Part shown: positions 20,001-26,697 of the stretch, one piece after another
How the letters are laid out: every line of letters starts with the position of its first letter
Numbering within the stretch: the first letter of the stretch is position 1
Made by a program: the position numbers and the translations under genes
Assembly: GCA_963169355.1 (NCBI GenBank)
Contig: CAUJCR010000001.1
Span: forward strand, 62,001 to 126,000
DNA: 64,000 nucleotides
Direction of reading: 5' to 3'
From: Bacteroidota bacterium
GTDB lineage: Bacteria > Bacteroidota > Bacteroidia > B-17B0 > Aurantibacillaceae
The notes under the pieces: model-generated
What the model saw: the letters and a program-made list of their open reading frames with translations, nothing else
Told to the model about the DNA's origin: nothing
Databases searched by the model: none

Positions 20001-20286
20001 TATGAATATTAAAAAATTAAATAATACCATTAAACTTAATCCTTACTTATTTGGCGATGCTGGTATTATTAATACCAATACACCAACTAATGCTTTAGCA
20101 ATGTCTGATTTATTAGCCGATGCGGGTGCTGGTATCGAATTAAAAATTCAAAAATGGGGACCATTATATGGCGTTCATCCATTATCCATTCGTTTTGATA
20201 TGCCTGTATTTATTAATCGTTTACCGTTTGCCGAAAAAGATTATTTCCAATTTAGATGGATGATTGGAATTAATAGAGCCTTTTAA
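17095..20286 (+). CDS. M1-family metallopeptidase with C-terminal beta-barrel-like region
   Basis: 1063 residues with a signal peptide (about 1-20). The catalytic domain has a DGMEYP substrate loop (about 356-361, in place of GAMEN), the zinc site HEMTH (379-383) and Glu402 in FLDEGF. M1 enzymes are usually 600-900 residues; here about 400 further residues follow the peptidase part. This extension (about 650-1063) is rich in alternating aromatic/polar strands, has GGGLNLRGYTG (about 923-933), which resembles the LRGY/VRGF element of Omp85 barrels, and ends in Phe. I infer an outer-membrane barrel that displays the peptidase, either in the periplasm or outside. The peptidase call is firm; the barrel is inference. 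Confidence 0.88.
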   Translation: MKYFIFFICMVFSVEALYSQNEYIDYRSQTNPLYWKNRKPFADYWQQDVHYNIKANLNDSTDIITGYEELTYWNNSPKPLYYVYFHLYSNAQTKDSYLADLYKNNNYHLKFGKYRQQGYGTNVEKIKSGNEELKTELDNTILKVYLSKPLMPGESVTFQIDFKTYFDKEVIRNRMKLFDAFGNKHYDVVHWYPRLAVFDRKFGWNTDQHMDHEFYGDFGSFHVEFTLPNHYVLDATGVLQNEKEVLPDTLRAKLDIRNFAKKPWNSPPSTIIKRDGTTKTWIFSAMNVHDFALTADPTYRIGEYKWNDVRCIALVQEPHCIGWQNAPIYIAKVLEVNSYNIGMYHYPKMICADAQDGMEYPMLTLDGGYDPEYRSLLIHEMTHNWFMGMVGSNENYRAFLDEGFTQFYTADTYQFIDGPNLISQPSKSKYVQRFTEQNRILDNQVYNGYMTSTIARGEEVTLNTHSDDFNGAIRHGGGYGAVYYKTATMLKNLEYVLGRALFDKCMQHYFNQWKFAHPYPEDFRNSIIQYSGIDLNWFFDQWLETTKKIDYKIGRIKKGKQKGEYLIKFKRKGDMQMPIDFAVLDKNDSAYLYHIPNTWFEKPVRTNVLPRWIGWGKVKPTYVAKVNLNAKLKNVIIDPSRRLADVDMTNNIKKHRFNITFDSKVYNPMDWKKYEFKARPSLWYNGYDGIKIGAHLNGGYMNTKNVFDVTAWFSTGFGQAYLDSTVRKNSYNIFSFILNYRTSTAKFIKKSNIYTTLKSVDGLESGLIGFEKKSNNDRSRIYIQYKAMLRDLPNDLNYLINKYEWQIQKLNSYLNVGIEHNYNYKRGTGFMNLNVRSSALTQDYDYSSIQYTAVNKNNLGKININTRVFGQLGFGTKLANESMLYAAGANNEDLMDNKYTRSMGFIPPSWGGYGVKTNHFTSGGGLNLRGYTGYLLVSQDATNYTSYNYKGMTGASANVEIEFGKLFSFMNIKKLNNTIKLNPYLFGDAGIINTNTPTNALAMSDLLADAGAGIELKIQKWGPLYGVHPLSIRFDMPVFINRLPFAEKDYFQFRWMIGINRAF

Positions 20287-20294
20287 GTTAGTAC

Positions 20295-22190
20295 ATGTAT
20301 TCTCTAAAGCCTATTTTAAAAACTCTTATAAAACAATTAGCACTTATTTTTTTATGCTATCAAATAAGTCGAGTGCTATTTTTTGTATTTAATTATCATG
20401 CTTTTTCTGATTTAGGCATTACTCAATTTTTACTTCTCTGTTTTTACGGACTAAGATTTGATACCTTTAGTGTTGCGGCTACTAACATCTTGTACGTACT
20501 CTTATTTATTCTACCTTTTAAATTTCATTATCATAAAGCCTATCAAAAGGGCTTACTATACTTGTTTGTTATTTCTAATGCTATTGCCTTAGCGCTTAAT
20601 TTTATTGATATTGCTTATTTTCCATACACACAAAAACGGACAACTTATGATGTTGGCGGATTAATCTTTGGTGGTCAATCCGACTTTTTAAAATTAATTC
20701 CACACTTTATTACCGAATTTTGGTATCTTATATTATTGTATGCCTTAGTTGTTTTTGGAATTTATAAATATGCAGTATTTATAAATAAAAAAGAACGAGT
20801 TATCGTTTTAACTTCAAATGCTAAAAACATAGCAATCGCTATATTAGTATTTGTAATAATGGGTGCGCTTGGTGTTTTAGGCATACGTGGTGGTTTACAA
20901 AGAGCGCCTATTGTGTTGCTAGATGCAGCTGCTTACACCACACCTAAATTTTTTCCACTTGTCATTAATACACCTTTTGCCTTTTTAAAATCTATTGAAC
21001 TTACAGAAATACAACGTTTAAATTATTATGATGAGGCAACTTTAAAAAAAATCTATTCACCCATTCATTACCCTTCTGATACAGGAAATTTTAAAAACTT
21101 AAATGTGTGTGTTATTATTTTAGAAAGTTTTTCTAAAGAATACACTGGCCTTTCTAATCGAAAAAGTTATACGCCTTTTTTAGATAGTTTAATGTCTGTC
21201 TCCACAGTATATACTAATGCCATTGCTAATGCTAAGACGTCTATTGATGGCATACCAGCCATTCTATCGGGTTTACCATGTTTTTTAGATGATAAATATT
21301 TGAACTCTAGATACAGTAATAATGTAATAGAAAGTTTACCTAGTTTATTAAAAACGAAAGGTTATTATAGTGCGTTTTTTCATGGTGGTACTAATGGCAC
21401 AATGAATTTTAATTCTTATGCTCAATTAGCCGGTTTTGATTTATATTACGGCAGAACAGAATATCATAATGATGATGATTTTGACGGGCAGTGGGGCATT
21501 TTTGATGAACCGTTTTTACAGCAAATGGTTAAGGAAGTCAATCGTTTTAAACAACCATTTTTTGTTTCGGTGTTTACATTAAGTTCTCACAATCCTTATG
21601 TTGTTCCAAAACAATATGAAGGTAAATTTGATAAAGGCACGTTAGTAATTCATCCTACCATTGCTTATGCCGATTATGCTTTAAAACGTTTTTTTGCCGA
21701 AGCCCAAAAACAAGCTTGGTTTAAAAACACCTTGTTTGTTTTATCAGCTGACCACACAGGTATTTCCGAAGACCCATACTACGCAAGTAATATTGGGCAA
21801 CATTCTATTCCTATTGTGTTTTATCAACAAGGACAAACACCTCAAAAAATAAATTATACCGTACAACAAATAGATATTATGCCCACTATTTTAGAATATC
21901 TGCATTTTGATAAACCTTATTATGCTTTTGGGAAAAGCATGAGCCAGTATAGCACACAACCCATTATTTATTACACTAGTCCTAATTATAACATTGTAAA
22001 AGATAGTGTTATTTACGATGTTGTTAATAATCAATTAACATCCAAGTACAATTATCAAGCCGATAGTGCCCAACAACATAATACAATAGATACGGATAAA
22101 CCAAATTCAAATCTCGAATTTTTTAAAGCATATTTACAAACCTATACCAACGATTTAATTGATAACAAAACACATTATCATGCAAAATAA
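20295..22190 (+). CDS. LTA synthase-family phosphoglycerol transferase/sulfatase-fold membrane protein
   Basis: 631 residues. About five transmembrane helices fill the first 200 residues, followed by a periplasmic sulfatase-fold domain. The conserved motif NAKTSIDGIPAILSG (about 312-326) holds the nucleophilic Thr, ILESFSKE (about 275) the metal-binding Glu, and SADHTGI (about 488) further metal ligands. Gram-negative homologues transfer phosphoglycerol or phosphoethanolamine to periplasmic glycans or lipid A; the substrate here is unknown. It begins 8 bp after the peptidase stop and its end overlaps the next gene by 11 bp, so the three are likely co-transcribed. Confidence 0.87.
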   Translation: MYSLKPILKTLIKQLALIFLCYQISRVLFFVFNYHAFSDLGITQFLLLCFYGLRFDTFSVAATNILYVLLFILPFKFHYHKAYQKGLLYLFVISNAIALALNFIDIAYFPYTQKRTTYDVGGLIFGGQSDFLKLIPHFITEFWYLILLYALVVFGIYKYAVFINKKERVIVLTSNAKNIAIAILVFVIMGALGVLGIRGGLQRAPIVLLDAAAYTTPKFFPLVINTPFAFLKSIELTEIQRLNYYDEATLKKIYSPIHYPSDTGNFKNLNVCVIILESFSKEYTGLSNRKSYTPFLDSLMSVSTVYTNAIANAKTSIDGIPAILSGLPCFLDDKYLNSRYSNNVIESLPSLLKTKGYYSAFFHGGTNGTMNFNSYAQLAGFDLYYGRTEYHNDDDFDGQWGIFDEPFLQQMVKEVNRFKQPFFVSVFTLSSHNPYVVPKQYEGKFDKGTLVIHPTIAYADYALKRFFAEAQKQAWFKNTLFVLSADHTGISEDPYYASNIGQHSIPIVFYQQGQTPQKINYTVQQIDIMPTILEYLHFDKPYYAFGKSMSQYSTQPIIYYTSPNYNIVKDSVIYDVVNNQLTSKYNYQADSAQQHNTIDTDKPNSNLEFFKAYLQTYTNDLIDNKTHYHAK

Positions 22191-23670
22191 TAAACAAGAA
22201 CACTACGATTTAATTGTAATTGGCGGAGGCCCCAGTGGCTATGCAGCTGCTATGCGTGCTTTAGATTTTAATAAAAAAGTGTTGTTAATTGAAAAGAAAC
22301 GAATTGGCGGAGCAGGCGTGTACGACGGTGTTTTAACTTCAAAAACATTGTGGGAATTATCACAAAAAACATCGTCAATTCGCGAAATGATTCCTGAGTA
22401 TAAAGTAAATTTTCAAGACATTACTAAAATACTTAATGAAGCGGTGTTTGAAAGAAAAACACAAATGACAGTGCATTTGAATTTATTGCAAAAACAACAA
22501 CCCGATAAGTATTATTACGAAAAAGGTGAAGCCAGTTTTATAGATAAACATACCGTTTTAATCAAAAAAGAAGACGCATCAGAGCGTGTTGTATCAGCCA
22601 ATTTTATTTTAATTGCTACTGGCAGTCGCCCACGTTATTTACCACACATCACTATCGATGAACAAATTATTTTAACTAGCGATGGTATTAAAAACTTAAC
22701 AAGCTTACCTAGCAGTTTAGTAGTGCTAGGTGCGGGGGTTATTGGTTGCGAATTTGCAACTATCTTTTCAAATTTTGGGCAAACCAAAGTGTATTTAATT
22801 GATAAAGCAGACCGCATTTTACCTTTTGAAGATAAAGATGTAGCCGATATTGTAAGTGATAGTTTACAAAAACAAGGAGCAGTTATTCATCATTGCGCTT
22901 CTTTAAAACGCATGGAAATTAAAAATGGAAAGGTAGAATATGAATTAGAATATAAAGATGGTAAATCGGAAATTATTACCGTAGATAAAGCGCTTATATC
23001 GGTGGGTAGAGTGCCAAATATTGAAGGATTAAAATTAGAGAATGCTGGTGTAAAACTTAATGAGCGTGGCTCCATTTGGGATGATGATACGCAAACTAAT
23101 ATTTCAAATATTTTTGTGGCGGGCGATGTTACTACCGAAATGGCACTTGTAAACGTAGGTGAAAGAGAGGCAAGACATGCCGTGGTAAGAATGTTTGGCC
23201 CTACGGTAAAACCTTTAACTTATCAAAATATTTCTACCATTATGTTTTTAAACCCCGAGGTGGCTAGTGTAGGCATGAGTGAGCAAGATTGTAAAAAGAA
23301 AGGCATTGCTCACAAAGTGGTGAAATTAGATTATAGTACCAACTCGAGGGCAATTGCTATGCGGAAAACGAAAGGCTTTTTTAAAATTATAGTTACCAAT
23401 GATAACGGAATGCGCATTTTAGGTATGCGCGTAGTGGGCGAACACGCTAGCACTGCTATTCAAGCGGTGGCATATCTTATTCATACCAATCAAGGTATTA
23501 GAGAATTAGCTGATATGATGCACCCACACCCAAGTATTATTGAGGGTATTCAAGAATGTTTACGCATGTTATTAGGTAAATCAATTTATAAACCTTATGT
23601 TTTTAAAGATAAACTAAAGTGTTATATCTGCGAAAATGACGTTTGTACGCCTATTGAATCGCTTGTGTAG
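22180..23670 (+). CDS. FAD/NAD(P) oxidoreductase of the dihydrolipoamide dehydrogenase fold lacking the redox disulfide
   Basis: The ATG at 22180 is preferred (496 residues), because the FAD motif DLIVIGGGPSGYAA then begins at residue 10; an in-frame start 21 bp earlier lies deeper in the upstream gene. The NAD(P) motif VVLGAGVIGCEFA (about 178-190), the second FAD motif IFVAGDV (about 308) and HPHPSIIEGIQ replacing the usual H-x-H-P-T-x-x-E are all present. The CxxxxC active site is gone: the aligned stretch reads GGAGVYDGVLTSK, with Gly46 and Val51 at the two Cys positions. The C-terminus adds CYICENDVC. It resembles lipoamide dehydrogenase but cannot do disulfide chemistry at the normal site; a transhydrogenase-like or diaphorase role is possible. 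Confidence 0.82.
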   Translation: MQNNKQEHYDLIVIGGGPSGYAAAMRALDFNKKVLLIEKKRIGGAGVYDGVLTSKTLWELSQKTSSIREMIPEYKVNFQDITKILNEAVFERKTQMTVHLNLLQKQQPDKYYYEKGEASFIDKHTVLIKKEDASERVVSANFILIATGSRPRYLPHITIDEQIILTSDGIKNLTSLPSSLVVLGAGVIGCEFATIFSNFGQTKVYLIDKADRILPFEDKDVADIVSDSLQKQGAVIHHCASLKRMEIKNGKVEYELEYKDGKSEIITVDKALISVGRVPNIEGLKLENAGVKLNERGSIWDDDTQTNISNIFVAGDVTTEMALVNVGEREARHAVVRMFGPTVKPLTYQNISTIMFLNPEVASVGMSEQDCKKKGIAHKVVKLDYSTNSRAIAMRKTKGFFKIIVTNDNGMRILGMRVVGEHASTAIQAVAYLIHTNQGIRELADMMHPHPSIIEGIQECLRMLLGKSIYKPYVFKDKLKCYICENDVCTPIESLV

Positions 23671-23687
23671 TTTTTTCCGTATCTTTG
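23654..23687 (+). promoter_or_regulatory. rbfA promoter, near-leaderless
   Basis: TTG (23654-23656), then 23 bp, then TATCTTTG (23680-23687). The ATG of rbfA is at 23692, only 4 nt after the -7 element, so transcription should begin at or within a few bases of the start codon and yield a leaderless or nearly leaderless mRNA. Confidence 0.5.
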
Positions 23688-23691
23688 CTAC

Positions 23692-24036
23692 ATGGAAAGT
23701 GTAAGACAGAGTAAAGTAGCTAAACTATTACAAAAAGAATTAGCCGAGCTCTTTAGAGCTAACTCAAAAACATTATTTAATGGTGGTTTTATTACCGTTA
23801 CCGTGGTGCGTATAAGCACCGATTTAAGTTCGGCTAAAGTGTATTTAAGTATAATGGCCACTCAGGATGTAAATGCTTTGTTTAATCATATTAACGAACA
23901 AAAAACACATATTCGTAAATTATTAGGAAATGCCATAGGCAAACAAGTACGCATCATTCCCGAATTGCATTTTTATATTGATGATTCGTATGACTACGCT
24001 GAAAAGATAAATGCTTTGTTTAATAAACCAATTTAA
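23692..24036 (+). CDS. rbfA: Ribosome-binding factor A
   Basis: 114 residues, the normal length. It starts SVRQSKVAKLLQKELAELFR and contains the KH-fold core with VTVVRISTDLSSAKVYLSI (about 31-49), the usual G-x-x-x-x-x-V-R-x-x-P-E-L-H-F segment (RIIPELHFYID) and a short acidic tail. It binds the 30S subunit for late 16S rRNA maturation. Its stop codon TAA (24034-24036) coincides with the left end of dispersed repeat copy A, so the repeat forms its 3' untranslated region, followed by a terminator at 24227. Confidence 0.95.
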   Translation: MESVRQSKVAKLLQKELAELFRANSKTLFNGGFITVTVVRISTDLSSAKVYLSIMATQDVNALFNHINEQKTHIRKLLGNAIGKQVRIIPELHFYIDDSYDYAEKINALFNKPI

Positions 24037-24204
24037 CACAGACTATGCATTAGCAATTCTATTACGAGCTAAAATCCCTTCAAAATATGAAGCTTCGCAA
24101 CTTTTTCTCAATCACCGTAGCAGTGGCTACGCTTCATTCGTAAAAGTTCATATTTTATTGGGCTTTTATCTCTCATTACTAATTTCTAATGCACAATCTG
24201 GGTT
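24033..24204 (+). repeat. Dispersed palindromic repeat, copy A (full length)
   Basis: About 172 bp. The left end TTTAACACAGACTATGCATT and the reverse complement of the right end (AACCCAGATTGTGCATTAG) form terminal inverted repeats of about 22 bp. Inside, AAAATATGAA and its partner TTCATATTTT form an inner stem, and CGTAGC-AGTG-GCTACG a central hairpin. The element is nearly identical to the reverse complement of copy B at 36.8 kb. It starts at the rbfA stop codon. One strand carries an open frame (DYALAILLRAKIPSKYEAS...) that continues through the element. Confidence 0.85.
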
Positions 24205-24226
24205 TAAGTTCAACAATTTCATACAT

Positions 24227-24254
24227 AAAAAAAGCCCGAATAACGGGCTTTTTT
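24227..24254. terminator. Bidirectional rho-independent terminator after rbfA
   Basis: AAAAAAGCCCG, a 5-nt loop, CGGGCTTTTTT. It has the same stem sequence as the terminator at 34.8 kb. Confidence 0.9.
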
Positions 24255-24294
24255 ATGTAGTTAGTTTTATTTTATTCCTTAATAAACTTTTTAG

Positions 24295-24360
24295 GGTAAT
24301 TTACTGAAAAATAGTTGGTGATTTTCTGGTAATGTACTGAAAAATAGTTGGTGATTTTCT
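24295..24360. repeat. Two tandem 33-bp direct repeats
   Basis: GGTAATTTACTGAAAAATAG... at 24295-24327 is repeated at 24328-24360 with one mismatch (TTT/TGT). Short tandem repeats of this style occur at the ends of IS21-family elements, so this may be the end of a lost insertion sequence; no transposase is present. Confidence 0.7.
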
Positions 24361-24544
24361 CGAAGATAATTAGTATAATGTGACCGTCAATCTAAAGAGG
24401 AAGTGGGCTCTGTTGGAGAACAACCTACCAGCAATACGATTGATGTCAATAAAGCAAGAAAAGGTAGTTTAATACTACCTTTTTTTATTCTTGCTGTTTG
24501 ACCCTATGGCTAAGAAAACTTACTTCTCGTTTGTTTTTCATATA
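24361..24544 (+). other. Gene-free remnant region with an orphan terminator
   Basis: No intact gene. A 35-codon plus-strand frame (KEEVGSVGEQP... ending at a TGA near 24502) crosses a strong hairpin: GCAAGAA-AAGGTAGT, loop TTAAT, ACTACCTT-TTTTTATTCTTGC (24454-24493). This looks like a plus-strand terminator with nothing obvious to terminate; together with the tandem repeats it suggests either the tail of a deleted mobile element or an unrecognised small RNA. Confidence 0.35.
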
Positions 24545-24581
24545 CAAAAAAAGTTTAGTGAAACGACTTTCACTAAACTTT
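24545..24581 (-). terminator. Terminator for the TPR glycosyltransferase-like gene
   Basis: A perfect 14-bp stem (AAAGTTTAGTGAAA, loop of 4, TTTCACTAAACTTT) is followed on the minus strand by a T run. It lies about 115 bp after the stop at 24698. Confidence 0.75.
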
Positions 24582-24697
24582 CTTCTATGCCTTATGTATC
24601 AATGGATTCAGCGGGTTTTAGCAACTTTTTTCAATATCATGCCAATTTAAATAAATCAAAAAATGACCTAATAACACCTAATGGGTAATTTATTTTA

Positions 24698-26443
24698 TTA
24701 TTTTCTAGATAACATTGAATTTAATTGATCATAATACAATTTATAATTTCTATTTCTAGGTTCTAGTTCAGAAGCTCGTTTTAAATCACCTAAAGCCTCC
24801 CATTTTAAATTTTGCGACAACAAATATTCTGCTCTTGCAACGTATAAGTCCGCTCTATTTGGAGCTTGCTGGATTTGCAAATTAAGATCTTCTAAATATT
24901 TATTTTTAAACACATTTGAAAGTGCTTTTTCTAAATCAGTTGGGATAATGTTTGGGTAATTTTGTGATAAAAACTCGAAATCCTTACCAGCATTATCATA
25001 ATCTCCAAATGCCTGATAAACCATCATTCTATTTAAATAAGCTGCTGCATCATTAGGCCATAATCTAATTGAAGTATTGCAATCATTAATAGCTTCATTC
25101 TTTTTTCTAAGTGCTAAATATACATTAGCTCTGCCATTATAAGCTTGAACCCGGTTAGGCTGAAGTTTTATAACAGTATTGTATGATATAAGCGCATCAC
25201 TATATTTTTTTTGTTTTAATAACGCATCTGCTTTTCTTAAATGAAATAAATAATAATTTGGTGCTTCTACAATACCAGTATTAGTAAAGGATTCTTCATT
25301 TTTATAAACATTCATTCTTAAAAAAGTTTTGGCCGAGAAAACAAGAAGAATAAAACACATTACATAATTGTATTTAATTGATTTAGTGTTAACGTTTAAT
25401 TGTGAAATAAATAGTAATACCCCGACTAAAGATGGATAAATACGATGTTCATATTGCTCACCATAAACACTAGTAGATGCAAATAATAAGGGAACAAATG
25501 AAGTAATAAAAAAAACAATTAACCCTAGGTGCACATTACCTTTATTTACTAAATCGATTTTAAAATACGCAATTGTCAAAAAGAATGAAACTAGTAGCCC
25601 AGGAATTAAACTTGAATTTTTTAATGTCGGAAAAACAGATTGTTGAACAGGAATGATTGTTTTTCCAATAAAAAGTATATATCCAAATAAGAAATTCTTA
25701 ACACCATTAAGTGAATCTAGTTTTAATAAGTGAGGTGACTTTATTGCATTGTCTCTAAGTATAAACCAAATTACAATTACTAATAGCCAACTTGCAATTA
25801 AACGAAATAAAAGATGCTTGCTAGTAGAAAAATTATAAAATATTACCAAAAAAATAATGAAAAAAAAACAGGCGTTTTCCTTTGTAAAAAGAGCGCAAAC
25901 AAAGAATAATAGATGTCCTATAAAAAATCTCTTCTGATTTAACAGAAGAAACTTTATTAGACATATCATAGCACCTAGCATAAATACCGTTAGTAATAAA
26001 TCGTTTCTTCCTGGAATCCATGCAACAGCATGCAGCACAATTGGATGGACACAAAACAATAGAGTCGACAAAAAAGCCTTCTTTTTATCTACATTTATTA
26101 TATCCAAAAAAACATAAAATAAAACAACAGATACGCTATGTAAAACAAGATTAGTTAAATGATAAAAAAAAGGATCTAACTTACCAATATGATAATCAAA
26201 CATTAATGAAACGTTTAACAGCGGTCTATAGTACAAGCCAACTATTGGTTTCTTAAACAACGTAGATAAATTTTTCCAGCTACTTAATTCGTTAATATTA
26301 TCTAATATCAACCACTGCTCATCTAATGGAGAAAAAGAAAAAAATAAACTTTTGAAAAATAAACACAAAGAGACTAAAATAAATAATAAATAAATCAAGG
26401 CTTTATTTCTTGGAAACATGAATACCTTATTCGTCACTTTCAC
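24698..26443 (-). CDS. GT-C glycosyltransferase-like membrane protein with TPR domain (TMTC-like)
   Basis: 581 residues. The first 390 are strongly hydrophobic with about ten transmembrane helices, preceded by a loop with SPLDEQWLILDNI (acidic residues where GT-C enzymes have their DD/DE motif). YYRPLLNVSLMFDYHIG and FYHLTNLVLHS (about 67-98) are typical of the TMTC/PMT-like family. The remaining 190 residues hold about four TPR units (YSDALISYNTVIKLQPNRVQAYNGRA and following). Relatives add sugars to secreted or surface proteins using lipid-linked donors, with the TPR part selecting the protein. The activity here is inferred. It has its own terminator and lies near genes for secreted T9SS proteins. 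Confidence 0.72.
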   Translation of the reverse strand: MKVTNKVFMFPRNKALIYLLFILVSLCLFFKSLFFSFSPLDEQWLILDNINELSSWKNLSTLFKKPIVGLYYRPLLNVSLMFDYHIGKLDPFFYHLTNLVLHSVSVVLFYVFLDIINVDKKKAFLSTLLFCVHPIVLHAVAWIPGRNDLLLTVFMLGAMICLIKFLLLNQKRFFIGHLLFFVCALFTKENACFFFIIFLVIFYNFSTSKHLLFRLIASWLLVIVIWFILRDNAIKSPHLLKLDSLNGVKNFLFGYILFIGKTIIPVQQSVFPTLKNSSLIPGLLVSFFLTIAYFKIDLVNKGNVHLGLIVFFITSFVPLLFASTSVYGEQYEHRIYPSLVGVLLFISQLNVNTKSIKYNYVMCFILLVFSAKTFLRMNVYKNEESFTNTGIVEAPNYYLFHLRKADALLKQKKYSDALISYNTVIKLQPNRVQAYNGRANVYLALRKKNEAINDCNTSIRLWPNDAAAYLNRMMVYQAFGDYDNAGKDFEFLSQNYPNIIPTDLEKALSNVFKNKYLEDLNLQIQQAPNRADLYVARAEYLLSQNLKWEALGDLKRASELEPRNRNYKLYYDQLNSMLSRK

Positions 26444-26654
26444 TTATGTCTGATTATTTGCTAAATTACAAAAACTAATACACCTTAATAATGCTGTAAA
26501 GATATACAATTTAAATAGTTAACAAATAAAATTTAGTTAATTAATTGATAGAAAATTTATTTCTTACAATTGTAAAAGAACGCTATCAGAATAATAAAAA
26601 ATTAAAATTTTATCGTCCAGGTAGAGTTAATTGACTCAATACAGTTATTAAATT

Positions 26655-26682
26655 AAAAAAGGTGAAGATTAATTCACCTTCT
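26655..26682 (-). terminator. Terminator after the 623-aa T9SS protein gene
   Basis: On the minus strand AAGGTGAATTAATCTTCACC is followed by TTTTTT. It lies 16 bp downstream of the stop at 26698. The rest of the 254-bp gap (26444-26697) holds no gene that I can see. Confidence 0.75.
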
Positions 26683-26697
26683 GATTGAATACTATTA

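Noticed and set aside
24491-24688. Plus-strand frame of 65 codons
   Set aside because: It crosses the perfect 14-bp stem of the minus-strand terminator at 24545-24581 and has no recognisable motif or promoter.
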